From positions 434,001 to 498,000 of the forward strand of contig JABTTQ020002540.1 in the NCBI GenBank assembly GCA_016081115.2: 64,000 bases of DNA, read 5' to 3'. The position numbers and the translations under genes were made by a program. Position 1 is the first letter of the stretch. Every line of letters begins with the position of its first letter. This document shows positions 24,193 to 35,890 of the stretch, piece by piece. The stretch comes from Rehmannia glutinosa. Taxonomy: Eukaryota > Streptophyta > Magnoliopsida > Lamiales > Orobanchaceae. Below the pieces are notes generated by a model. That model was not told the DNA's origin. It was given only the letters and a program-made list of their open reading frames with translations, and ran no database searches.

Positions 24193-24364
24193 AGAGTCAG
24201 ACGGACAGATAGCTTTTAAAACAGGGTACTGCATTCTTTTTCATTTCCAACTTTCACAACTTCGAACCCTAGCTCAATCTTCTTCAAAATTTTCACAAAA
24301 TTTCTCATTAATTCTCTAATTATTTCATCTTTGAGTTTACGTCACTCAAATTCATCTTGTCTTC

Positions 24365-25754
24365 ATGGCACCCCGTCAATTCACCGGACGAAATCCTCAA
24401 AAGAGGATAAGGAAGCAAAGGGGAGAATCTTATTCCAACCCCCAACAAGATGATACTCCACAAAGATATAATCAAAACCGGCTTACGGAAGAGGAGATTG
24501 TTGAATTGAGAGTCGGGATATCAAAATCGAATATTCGTTGGGACTCAAGTAAGTTGTCACTTCTTTACGAGCCTTCCTCTAGAGCTAATAGATTTCGATT
24601 TTTGAATAAACTTGCGGAGGAGCATTATGAAAACATTGGATTAAATGACAAGAAAATTGCTTTCACTCGTATGGTTCGATTTTTAGCATTTCATGATAAA
24701 TATCCAGAAATTAGGGCTTACTTTGAAATTCAAGGTTGGGTTTCATTATGGGATAATCCGTGTTTGCATTATGATGACGAGCTTATAAAACTTTTTTATG
24801 CAAATATGTGGATTGTTGATGCTACGGAAGATAATCCTTTGGAACTTCACACATTCGTTAATGGTAGGCATTTTTCGTGGACATTGGCCGATATTTGTAA
24901 TCATTTTAATGTGCCGAATGATGGAGTTGTTAATGTGGATTGCACTCATTGGGATGATGATCTTTTGGTGTTTCACTAGATGAGGTGAAAACATTTTTAG
25001 GAGTGTTTCCGGAAGTAACTTTCTCGGCAATGCCGCCAAATTATCGTATTGTGTGTATTATTTGCTCCTATTTGTATGTGGTAAAGAAGTGAAACTTCCG
25101 AGTAATCTAGAACTTTTTCTTACCTATAAGATTATCCGAGGAGAAAGGGTAAATTATGCGGCTATATTTGTGTATTGTTTGTCGGAATCAAGAAGGCTCA
25201 CTAAGAAGAAATATACTTTGGGAAATTTGATTTGTCGACTACTATACCTATCGGGCTACCCAGAAAATGAGATGAATACTAAAATTTGTCACAATGATTA
25301 TGATAATGACAACATTCTACAAATAGTAAGAATGCGACGAACTTTACCATGGGTTCCCACTAAAGCCGCTAGGGGACGTGCTCGAAATCCACGACAACCT
25401 CGGGATGATTTTTTTAATGACAATGAGGTTGAAAACATTGATGGAGGGGGTAATGAAGAGGAACAAGAAGAGGAACAATAAGAAATGGGAGAAGAGAATG
25501 TGGGGAATGAAGAAGAGGACTATAATGAAGGAGACGATGGAGAAAATGAAAACGAGCCGGATGTTGAGGATTTAAGTCTCAAAGAGAGAATGGAAAAAGT
25601 GGAAAGAGAAACATTTAGAGATGTTGCATCTCTTAGAAAATAGCTCCGGGAAGTAAAGGAAGAAAACGCAAAATTGAGGAGCAAAATAGGGAAATTTAAG
25701 AAATTCATCAAAGAGCTTCTCCCTACGGCTTGCTTCTCTTCGGATGAGGATTGA
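24365..25754 (+). pseudogene. Accessory ORF2: plant retroelement ORF1-like protein, frameshifted
   Basis: It starts at 24365 (MAPRQFTG) with a basic N-terminus. A globular region resembles the plant transposon protein domain also found in Athila-type accessory ORFs: FLAFHDKYPEIRAYFEIQGW, then LFYANMW, FVNGRHFSW and FNVPNDG. A stop at 24979 and a shift near 25050 lead into the next frame (25053-25481: KEVKLPSNLELFLTYKI, then YTLGNLICRLLYLSGY), then an acidic stretch and a coiled coil (LSLKERMEKVERETF) to 25754. Two or three lesions break it. Its role in the element is unknown. It occupies the place where pol should be. Confidence 0.65.
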
Positions 25755-26874
25755 TGTCCCTACCCAGTGTTTATCATTTTATCTTTGCATATTTTACCTT
25801 GTTTTTGATGTATTGAATTCTTATGAACTATCTTGTACAACTCTATTGCACTAATGAGATTTGCTTGTTTTTCTTAAAAGGGGATGAACTAGCAAGAATG
25901 CTAGTAACTTTTGATTGTTGTGGTATTGGCCTTGATGGAGTATTTGATGGTAAAAATACTCTAAGTTGTGGCATTGTTTGATATCTTGGATAAAAGGTTG
26001 GAGTACTTGATGGTAAAAGCGCTTCTTTTAATTCTTGCTTGATGGCATTTGTAATGCCTTGATCATTTATCTCAATTAGGTTGAACTCTTGAGAATATGC
26101 CTCTTTATTGAGATTGATGGATAATATTGGTTGAATGATGTGTTGTGCAAAATAGTGATGATATATTGGCTTGGCAAAATTTTTCAAAAGGGCTACACAT
26201 TTTCTTTTATACTTGATGCCCGCCAAATGTTCGATAAAATGTTCAAATGTCTTATATATTTATAGAGATCGTGTTTTGCAACTTAAATGAGCTTTCACAA
26301 GTTTTTACAAGTATTTTTTGACAAACTCTTCCCTTTGCTTTTGGAATTCTATGCTTAATGATCAATAGCTCGATAAATTGCGTACCTTGATATGGGTACA
26401 TGATGTTTCTATCGTCTTAACATTCTTTTGATGATTCCAAAGGGGAGAAACATGTTATAAGCTCATTAGCTCATAAAAGCTAATACAAGCTTGTGAAAGA
26501 AACTATAAGCTATGGCTCCTAAAAGCCAAAAGTTGTGGATTATACTTAGTCCATTTGATGTATTTTGAACTCATTTTCATGACTAATGATGTTTTGTTGA
26601 CAGAGGGAGCTTATAAGCTCTTGATACTTAAGCTCAATATGTTAAAGCTGAGTTTTTAGCTTTTGGTTGTTTACATGTTTCTTATTCTTGATGTGCTTGT
26701 TGATAGGGGGAGCTTGTGCTTATATTTGGTTAATATCTACTTCCTTATTTGGTTGCTATTTTATTTTGGAAATTTGGTCGCTTCTAAACGGTTAAATGTT
26801 TTTACCGGAAAATCATTTTTTGATTTTAAAATTCGACCTCTCAATATTTCTAAAATTGTTTTGGTTTCTAATCA
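25755..26874 (+). other. Non-coding 3' internal region of the copia-type element
   Basis: About 1.1 kb lies between ORF2 and the polypurine tract with no ORF I can support. It contains CTTATAAGCTC-type repeats near 26450-26660. Confidence 0.55.
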
Positions 26875-26890
26875 TCAAAAAGGGGGAGAT
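26875..26890 (+). promoter_or_regulatory. Polypurine tract
   Basis: AAAAAGGGGGAGAT lies immediately before the 3' LTR. Confidence 0.85.
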
Positions 26891-28199
26891 TGTTTGATAT
26901 ATGTTTTTATCATGATTTTGATGATTTTGTTTTTACACCAAAACAATGTTTTTAAATGTTGTCCAAATACTTTCGATTGTCTTAAAATGTTTTTACCAAT
27001 TTTTCGGAGTATTTCTTGAAGTTTATTTTTGTTTAAAATTGGACAACACTTCCGTTTCGCATTGGACCAGTCACCCTATAGGGCAACCCGTGCCTGGAGA
27101 TGTGTTTTGAAACAGAAAATGTGATGGGAGTATAATTGCAGAGGTCGACCGGTCGACTAGGGCGTCGACCGGTCGACACCCCCGTCGGCCGTGCACAGGT
27201 TTGTTTTTAAACGCAACGCCCGACTTAATTTTTGAGTATGGTCGGCCAAATTGGGCACAAGGTCGACCGGTCGGACCCCCCGTCGGTTGGTCGCCCTGTG
27301 TAAAATTGTGTTCTTATTTTCAAACGTCTATTTCTGCGCGACCGGTCGCCCTAATGTTTGACAACAAAATTCTGACCGTTGTGCAGCAGACCAACTTTCC
27401 TTAATTTATGGGATTGATTTCTAACAGCTATATTCTTGATTTTCATTGTATTTTTCTATAGATTTTCAATCCCCAAGAGGAGCCTATACATGATCAATCA
27501 TCTCAAATAAATAGAGGAAGTTTTGGAGCAACAAACACAACAATTGAGATACAACACAACAAGATACATTCAAAGAAAACACTTGTTCTTTCATTGTTAT
27601 TATTCTTGTTGTAATATTGCCTAGCTTATCACTTTCACATCTTGAGGTCTAGGCTTTCATTTCTTGATTACACTTGCACTCAGATTGTAATATCATTTAT
27701 TGAGTTGTAATCTTGATTTTGGTTATCATCCAACACAAGACATCCTTGTGAGTATTCTTGTGGTAAGAATACACTTGGGTGATCTAGGTGATAGGTGTTT
27801 CAAGAGTGTGGTGCTCTTGAGGTGTTTGAAGAATTTGGTATTCTTCAAGATTGAAGATTGTGGTGATCTTCATAGGTGCCGTTGAAGGAAGATTGTGGTA
27901 ATCTCCAAAGGTGGTGTTGAAGAAGAGTGTGGTGCTCTTCAAAGTGTTGTAAGTTGAATTTATATTAGTTGCGGTAATTAATAAAATTCTTTTTCTTTTC
28001 AAAACCCATCCGGATATACTGGGGTGGTAGTAGATTAGGCCCTAGGTGGGTTGAACTACTATAAATCGACGCGTGTTATTTACATTCCGCACATTTTTAT
28101 TGTCTTGGCTTGTTTTGTTCGAAAAAAAGGGCGAAATCGAAAAGATGGAGATAATCTATTCACCCCCCCTCTAGATTATCGTAGCCGCTTGGACTTACA
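26891..28199 (+). repeat. 3' LTR of non-autonomous copia-type element
   Basis: It runs from TGTTTGATATATG to GGACTTACA, 1309 bp, collinear with 20886-22196. U3 has GGTCGACCGGTCGAC palindromes at 27145-27345, the TATA box has decayed to AAATAAATAG (27505), and one GATTGTGGTAATC repeat unit near 27890 is missing compared with the 5' LTR. Confidence 0.92.
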
Positions 28200-28251
28200 A
28201 GTGGTATCAGAGCCAAACTCTTTGGCAAACTCGTTCCACATCACGAGTAAA
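28200..28251 (+). mobile_element. Internal (PBS + leader) sequence continuing past the 3' LTR
   Basis: TGGTATCAGAGCC and the next ~40 bases match 22198-22249, so a second internal domain starts after the 3' LTR and is cut off after 52 bp, where duplicated-block sequence begins at AGAGAAAAAA. Confidence 0.88.
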
Positions 28252-28618
28252 GAGAAAAAAATTATATGGAAAATAGAATATGCCCATTTGATTGCTAATA
28301 TAAATATACCACTGTGTTTTTATGAAGTAGATTATACTCTTTGTTGAGAAATAATATAGTCTTGTACTAATTTGTTTTTTATATATAATCTTTGTTGTGT
28401 GTGTGTATATATATATATATAATTCATTAATCTTTTTGGTGGAATTTTGTTTTTTAGCCCACCCTATTATTAATTTCTGGTTTCGGGGGGTAATTGTTAC
28501 GTAAATACAAACCTTAATAGAAATCTTGTAACACCTTAAGGGATATTTGTAATTTTGAAAGATAATTAGAGTGAAAAAGATACTATAAAGGAACAATTCG
28601 GGAGTAGGCAAAATCTTC

Positions 28619-28625
28619 ATAAGCA

Positions 28626-28656
<31 letters not shown>

Positions 28657-28674
28657 GAGGACCATAAGCATATA
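28619..28674 (-). mobile_element. Tail-only retroposon insertion (poly-T + 7 bp)
   Basis: ATAAGCATATA at 28619-28629 and 28664-28674 flanks a run of about 27 T followed by GAGGACC. This is what target-primed integration of an extremely 5'-truncated, polyadenylated RNA leaves. Copy 1 lacks it near 15500. Confidence 0.7.
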
Positions 28675-28751
28675 CTTTGAATCTTCAGAAATTGAGGAAT
28701 GGGGTACTGAACTTTTGATAACATTAATTTCATACAATTGAAGAACTAATT

Positions 28752-29945
28752 GGGAAAATTGCAATTTTGGTCCCGTAACTATAGATCAGTAGCAATTTGG
28801 TCTCGTTCAATATTTTTTTGGTAAAAACACCCTGTAACTTGTTGACATTCTCAATTTCATTTGTTTTTGCCAAAAAAATTAAATTTTTCTTTGGAAAATC
28901 AAATTAATTGGGGATTTTGGGTTTCCTCCGGCCAAATTTGAACACACTAGATCGATCTAAATGACATGACGCCTAAGTAGTCACGCCCAAGGTGGAAAAA
29001 TGAATTATTTTCAATTAACAATATCTTATTTAATTGAAAATACTTAAATTAAATTAATATATATTTAAATATATATAAAATAGGCAATAATATTAAAAAA
29101 AACTCTTTTTTAATACTTAACTAATTTAAATTGATTTTTGAAAATGAATAAATTTAGTTAATATTATTCATATCATAACTCAATTCTTATTAATTAATCA
29201 ATAAATCAATTGCAAATTAGAGAGTAAAACTGTAACATTTTTTTGTTTTTTAGAAGAGTAAACTGTAACATTAGCTAATTAAAAAATATTTAACCAAATA
29301 GAAAAGGATATTTCTTTTTTTTTCTTTTCTTTTTTCTTTTCTTCTCCGTTGCGTTCTTCCTTAGAACTATTCATTCCTCCTCTCTATTCCAAGCTACAGG
29401 ATCGTGATGATGAAGGACCACCTCAACGTCTTCTTGGTTATGGAGCGAGTTAAGCTAGCATGGGGTGGCGGTGGCGGTTGTTTGTTTCATCATAATTACA
29501 GAAAAACCGTGTAAAGAAAGAACAACGAAGAAGAAATGGAGAAAAGGAAAAGAAAAAAGAAACAGAAAATATTTTTTTTCCTTTTTCCTTTTTATTTAAT
29601 CAATGAAATATATATATTATTAATTTAACTTAAGTATTTTAAATTAAATAAGATATTAATAATTAAAAATAATTTATTTTTCCAGTTTGGCAAGTGCCAC
29701 TTGAATTGGGCATGGTCACGTCGGTGCCATGTAAATTAATAATATATCCAGCATGTACAAATTGGTCCGAGAAAACCCAAAATCCCCAATTAATTTAATT
29801 TTCCAGCAAAAATTCAATTTTCCGGCAAAAATGGTCCTCAAATTGATAAGGTAAAAGAGTTACAGGGTGTTTTCGCCAGATAAAATCTGAACGGGACTAA
29901 TTTGCTACCTCTCTATAGTTACGGGACTAAAATTGCAATTTTCCC
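28752..29945. mobile_element. Non-autonomous MULE-like element, 1194 bp
   Basis: Terminal inverted repeats of ~100 bp begin GGGAAAATTGCAATTTTGG and end CTAAAATTGCAATTTTCCC. AGAACTAATT at 28742-28751 and 29946-29955 is a 10-bp target duplication, and copy 1 has the empty site at about 15582-15591. The interior has longer subterminal inverted parts and a GC-richer stretch at 29400-29500 with no recognised coding content. Confidence 0.92.
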
Positions 29946-30049
29946 AGAACTAATTAATGTCAAAGAAGCTCCAAAAAGAGGCTTGCTTTTGGATGGAGAC
30001 CAGCTTCTTTGAGAGACATTCTCTTTTGATCAACACCATAAACTTTTCT

Positions 30050-30070
30050 TTTTTTTTTTTTTTTTAGACT
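30050..30070 (-). mobile_element. Tail-only retroposon insertion inside the UBX exon
   Basis: AACACCATAAACTTTTCT occurs at 30032-30049 and 30071-30088, flanking about 16 T plus AGACT. The 18-bp duplication plus tail adds 39 bp, so the frame is kept but 13 residues are inserted in the UBX domain. Confidence 0.8.
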
Positions 30071-30291
30071 AACACCATAAACTTTTCTAGGGAAGTTTGA
30101 TATTAGCCTGTAGTTTTCAACTTCAACAAGGCCTAACGAATCGATGTATTTGTAAATTTCGTGAATCTTGTCTGTGCACAAGAAGCTACGTTCTTTCCTC
30201 TCCCCATTTGGAAAACGAATCAAAATCTGGTAATCGAATCAAACTTTTTGTCAGTTGTGAACCCAAACCAAATTTTTCCTAGAAATATAAA

Positions 30292-30525
30292 AGGGTTAAT
30301 TGCAAACTACCCCTAAGGTTTAGCCTAATTACAAGAAAACCCAGTTATAGTTCAAAGTTACAAATACCCCTTAACATTTGCTTCTCTTAAACAAACTGCA
30401 CCTCAAGATGGGGTAGTTAGTAATATACAAACCTCATCAAGGGGCTATTAGTAATTTTGAAAAACAAATGGAGTTTTTTTGTAATTACATTAAACATATC
30501 AGGGGTAATTTTTGTAATTATGCGA
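30292..30525. mobile_element. MITE family B in UBX intron 3, copy 2 only
   Basis: It starts AGGGTTAATTGCAAACTACCCC and ends GGGGTAATTTTTGTAATTATG. The matching intron of copy 1 (15840-15914) lacks it. Confidence 0.7.
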
Positions 30526-30821
30526 AATATGAAAGCAAGATTTTGTGCCTGAGTTTCTTCAGCCATTTTACCTCCACTTGTATTTGCTGTCTGAGAAGTT
30601 TGTGCACTAATTGAAGCTGGTTTAACTTTGTTAGGCTGTTTACTCACTGAGTTTTCCTTATGTTTCCCAGGTGGCCAGGTTTTGGTACTCTAACTTCTGA
30701 ACTTGACTTCTTTTGGAGTCTTTCTTTCTCCTACAATAACACAAACATACTCTATTGTCAATTTGTTCCTCAAGAGTTTCACTCCAAAGTATGACTCATA
30801 AGTTTGTTTGCCATTATTTGG

Positions 30822-31078
30822 ATGATAACTACAAATACTACCCATGAGATGTAACCTAATTACAAAAAACTCCAGTTGCCTTTCAAAATTACAAATAATC
30901 CCTGAACGTATTACAAACAACCCCTCGAGGTTTGTATTTACCTAACAAATACATCCTCTTGAACGTGCAGTTTGTAAAATAGAAACAAATATCAAGGGAT
31001 TATTTGTAATTATGAAAGATAATTGGATATTTTTGTAATTAAGCTAAACTTCAGGGGTAATTTTTGTAATTATTCCTT
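30822..31078. mobile_element. MITE family B in UBX intron 2, copy 2
   Basis: The ends ACTACAAATACTACCC and GGGGTAATTTTTGTAATTATTCC match; the counterpart is at 16182-16345. Confidence 0.65.
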
Positions 31079-31617
31079 TTTTGGACAGAGAGCCACATAA
31101 GAGGTACCTGATCTATCTGGAGAGCTGCTACATAAGCAGCATCTTGTTCTTCTCTCAGCCGTTGATCTGCCCTTCTCTTTTCATCCTGGTTATATCTGCC
31201 ACTCCTTGTTCTTCCAATGTTCTTTGTAGAATTTCGACTAGTTCAGCAGGGGACATTGGACCTTCCATCTGCACAAATTGAAGAAATATTTTTTTATCTT
31301 ACTCCTCAACACTCTTTTAAGTTTGTTAAGAATCCATATATCAGTCTATCTACTTTTGCCTATTTAGTTTACATCTTGGTTCAACTAGCACATAACCTAA
31401 TCGTTCATTTGGATGGATGAATTTGAAGAACTATTTCAAATCAATAATAACAAATTCATCGAGTTTATTTGGATACACAATATATTTCAAATTCTTAGGC
31501 TCCTATTATGAGCTATTTTTTCGAAAGTGTGGATTTCAAATTTATCTTATCTGGAATCATTTAATTTTTTCCTAAAAGGTAGCTCTAAACTGAAGCAATG
31601 TTGAGTATATACATTTA

Positions 31618-31873
31618 TTTAGGGATAATTACAAATATTACTCTTGAGGTTTAGCCTAATTACCAAAAAACAAAAACCCAATTATCTTTCAAAATTACAA
31701 ATATCCCCTTGACATATGTTTCTATTTTACAAATCGCACCTATTGAGGGGGTGTCAAGGGGATAATTTGTATAACAAATACAAACCTCAATGTGGTATCA
31801 GTAATTTTAAAATTTATCTGAATTATTTTGTAGTTAGACTAAATTTCAGGGTGTAGTCTTTGTAACTATCCCT
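31618..31873. mobile_element. MITE family B in UBX intron 1, copy 2
   Basis: It starts AGGGATAATTACAAATATTAC and ends TTTGTAACTATCCCT; the counterpart is at 17955-18165. Confidence 0.65.
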
Positions 31874-34800
31874 TTATTTTACAATAGAATACAAATCTTG
31901 GAGAATTTCCTAACTTTCTGCTAACTTCCAAACTCAGAGGTAAGAGTTGAATCTCATAGACAAAACTTAAAATTATGAAACTTGTACATGATCTCCATAG
32001 AATTGTATGATTAAACAATATCCATCATGTAACACATAATTTATATCAACAAGAATGCTGCAGATAAAGCTATTAAGAAGAAATTAAACAAAAGTCAGAT
32101 TTGTGGTCACCTGCTGAAGCACAGCAAGATTATGACCATCAGCTAGAGCAACAACTGCACAAAATGGAAAACTAGAAACCCTTAAAGCTGTAGCCATCTG
32201 AAGACCATCTCCACTACTTGCAAATCCACCCCAACAAACAAAATTTGTATCAATAAATTGTACAACTAACTCAGAACAAAGGGTCTCTCTGCAGAATGAT
32301 GGAGTGAATGGATGTTCTGGGGAATGGATGTACATGAACATTAACCTATGCCCAGTCTGGGATATCTCTAATGCATCCATAAATCGACACAAGTAGAAAA
32401 ATGGACGCATTGTACCATATTGCTGCTCAAAGTTATCCGGAAAAAGATATTCTTCTTGAATCAATGGGGGCTGCTGAGAATGGAAATTTTGATGATGAGG
32501 ATGAGGATGATTGTTTTGTCCTTCTATTCCCATTAGGTCTATTTCTTGATTCGTCACTCTTGAAATTCCTTCTAAGATGTTTTTAGGAAGGCTCACCATT
32601 CGACGAACAATATTATTTCTATTTTCTCTCATCCTTGACGACATTTTTTGCTCAAGAGTGTGGAAATATTGTTGCTGGTCTTCTAATGGGAAGAGTTTAA
32701 CAGTTTTTTTTTTTTTCAAGTCAGGGAAAGAATCCTGAGATTGTGTAATGAACCAGATGCGGAATGGGGCTTGGCATTTTGTCAAACATATGGTAGAACT
32801 ATCAAAGTCAACTTTATAACTTCATCTTTTGCTTTCTTAAAAAAATAAATAAATAAATAAATACTGATAAGGGTAAAATATGGTTTGGCCACTCATGTTT
32901 AAGCCCCAAGCGTTGGGACCGATCTCTTAGGCTTTCAAGAGCGTTGGGCCGATCTACTAAGCCCCAAGCGTTGGGTCGATCTGTTTAAGCGCGAGTGTTG
33001 GTGACGACCTGCTAAGCCCTAAGCATTGGGCCAGCCTGCTAAGCCTTAAGTGTTGGGCCATGCTGACTTACTTGGGTTGGCTTGTTATAGCTCGGCTCCA
33101 AGAACAAAGACGATCTTTGAAGAGAGGCGTTCAGAGGGAGATTCTTTAATACTTGAAGACATGAAGCTATTAGAAGGACGATCTGAGGTGTAACAGGTCG
33201 GTTCGGGACGAGGTCCTGTGAAGGTAAATTAGGGTTTTGGAAAATTCGATCCTATTCAATGATGATTCTGTTACCAAATCGTAACAGAATCCCGCATTTT
33301 ACGGAAACCCTAATCCGGGCTAAGCTCTAAAGACCAAGTCCAGGTTCATTCCTAACTTAATCACACTTTTACTTTCACACTAGTAAGGTGCATGTGCGTT
33401 GCACGTGAACCATATGAATTTTCTAATTTAATTTTAAAAAAATTATTATTATTTTATTTAATTTATTATTATAAATAACAAAAAAATAAGATTCATAAAC
33501 AAACCATTTCGACAATATTGAGAATCTAGCTAATTAAAAATGAATGTTGGAATTCTTAAAAATATAGCGAAGAACTTGATGGTAGAGAACTTGAGGACTT
33601 TTTATGTCATGTTTTTAAATGGATAGTGCATTGGTTCATGTAAATCATGTTGCAATGGGTTGAAGTTTTTTATTTTCTGTCAAATTACAAATGCATCACA
33701 ATATCAAATCATTCTGAAACCAATCATCCCAATTTCTCTAATTATATATTTTTCACCATTTACTTCACTATTTACATGGTCATTTACATTTAATTAGTCT
33801 TTCACACCTATAATATCTTGACATATACTGGGTTTTCATTTATTTCCATGCAAAGCTAGGAGTGGAAGAAAAAAAGATGAGACGCCAAATGTCTTATCTG
33901 CATCATTTAATGTACAAATATAACTAATAATGTTAAGAGGAAATTATTGGAGTATTATCCAATGATTCTGTCACGCGACCAAGGCTCCTCTTTTTGCTTT
34001 AATCCCGGTAAATTGTGTCAATAAATAAGGCAAGCTAATTTTATAACGTATCATAGTAGCAAATTCATTTCCTGGTAAAGAAGAAGATAGTCTCGAGATC
34101 ATTTTCAAGTTTGTTTCGCTTCACAATATCCACAAATTTCGCTCCCAAACGCTTAATTGTATCGGGACGAATCGACATCAATGTCCCTCTGACTTTATGA
34201 ATGCATATGGAAATCTAGCAACTGCCATTTTTTTCCATTCTCTCTTCCTCTCCGCTTTCTCTATTTATGCGAGTTTTATTCTCCAAATTCGAAGTATTGT
34301 GAAGGAATTGAAGATTTTGTGAAACAAAAAGATAAAATCCGTTGAGAATTTTAATGATTCGTTTACTGGCCTCACAATAGGTAACCAATGTAGCCCAATA
34401 TCTAATAATCCATGGACTAGTACAATTGGGAATTCTAATAAAAAAATCTTTTGCAATTATTGATTTCTCAATAAAATAGGATCAGAGTTCCTAAAAGCTA
34501 AAAAATGTTAAGTGGATGAGGATAAAGATTATGACAGATGATTAGAACTCCTAGTTCAAAATCATAGTTATGGAACTTAAAGAAGAATACAAAGAATACC
34601 CTATCTATGTACAAGAGAGATTGAGTATTATCTGAATTTATTTACTTTGTATATTCATTCTCTTATACATCCCTCAAATTATAGATTAAGAGATTCATCC
34701 TTTTTCAAATACTAGTAAGGTGAACGTGCGTTGCACGTGATCCAAATAATTTTAAGTATTTAATTAAAAATATAAACTTAATTAGTTGCGATTTATATTG

Positions 34801-35689
34801 AATAAATTATTTTAAATTCATTGTGAATGTTGTTCATGTATTTTGATCTTAACATAAAAAAAATATTAAAATTGAACTTATATATTGCATGAACTATATC
34901 TTAAAATATATTATAATTAAACTAAATATAATGGACATTAAAATAACTTAAAAGAAATACAACTAAAAAAAGTTATTCTACGAAATCATTTTGTATCAAT
35001 TATCAGTTTAGTGAAATATAATATAACTTAATAATTTTACTTAAATAATAGATGGTATTTTAAGTAAATATATATGGTTGCATACTTAAATTAATATGAA
35101 TTAAAATATTTTTAAAACTCTATCATTTGAAAATATTTTATTTTAGTTAAATAAATTTGAATGTGAAAGGTTATACGAAGATAGGATTTTTGTTTATTAA
35201 TTTTAATGACCAATACTTTGGTTATTATATTGTACTACCATTAAAATTAATTAGTTTGGAGTTAGCATTAGAGCACTTTAAATTAACTATTTTATTTGTA
35301 TTTTTTATTTTTGTTTTAAAATCATCTTGTTTCTTCTTTCAGTTTACTATAGATTTATATCAATAATGAACATAAATATGAAAAATAAAACTATAGGTTC
35401 ACAGTACATAATACGTACTTTAAACGACTAAATTAATCCAAGGCAGAGTCCTCTATATATGTTGATAACATATAATTAGATTGCTTATCACCAAACCTAC
35501 TTTTAATTTAGAATCAAAGCTTCTATAATTAAATTTTTAGTACTATCTATTTTTCCGTAAATTCACTCATTTTTCCCCTTGAAGTCTAATAATATTATTT
35601 TTTATTGCTCAAAAAATATATTACATTAATACGGTTATTCATGTTGCTTATATTTTAAAAGATTATAACATTATGATTTTCTTATATAA

Positions 35690-35890
35690 ATTTTGAGATG
35701 TATATGTTTGGAAGGGATTTGAGGTCTAATTTAATAGGTCAATTTTGTTTGAAATTTCAAAGTATTCAAATAGTGATGATAGAAAAAATAAAGACTGCCA
35801 ATTCTTCAAAAGAATTTGTGATATAGAATGTCACTCGAATTTATATTCAAGTGATATTATAAATATTAATTAATTAAAGTTAAATTATAC
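35690..35890 (-). repeat. Third partial Helitron 5' subterminal copy
   Basis: The order TGTTTGGAAGGGATTTGA, AAAAGAATTTGTGATATAGAATGTCACTCG resembles the segments at 36795-36930 and 39795-39920 that precede the 5' ends of H2 and H1. It suggests another degenerate nested copy with no visible terminus. Confidence 0.45.

Larger units (their letters stand above)
29960..32644 (-). pseudogene. Plant UBX-domain protein gene (UAS + UBX), copy 2, several lesions
   Basis: The same four exons as copy 1: 32111-32644 (178 codons, UAS domain intact), 31108-31268, 30549-30730 and 29960-30226. Exon 2 is 161 nt instead of 174: 13 bp were lost between two GCCACTCC direct repeats, giving an early TGA. Exon 3 is 182 nt instead of 174 and ends at a GC rather than GT donor. 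Exon 4, the UBX domain, carries a 39-bp insertion of a poly-T tail with its target duplication. Only a UAS-containing N-terminal fragment could be made, so this is a pseudogene. Confidence 0.92.

Noticed and set aside
20886..28199. Complete autonomous copia element
   Set aside because: No protease, integrase, RT or RNase H coding is present between gag and the 3' LTR.
28207..28764. 185-codon minus-strand ORF with poly-Lys
   Set aside because: It crosses the LTR/block junction and a poly-T insertion; it is an artefact of low-complexity sequence.
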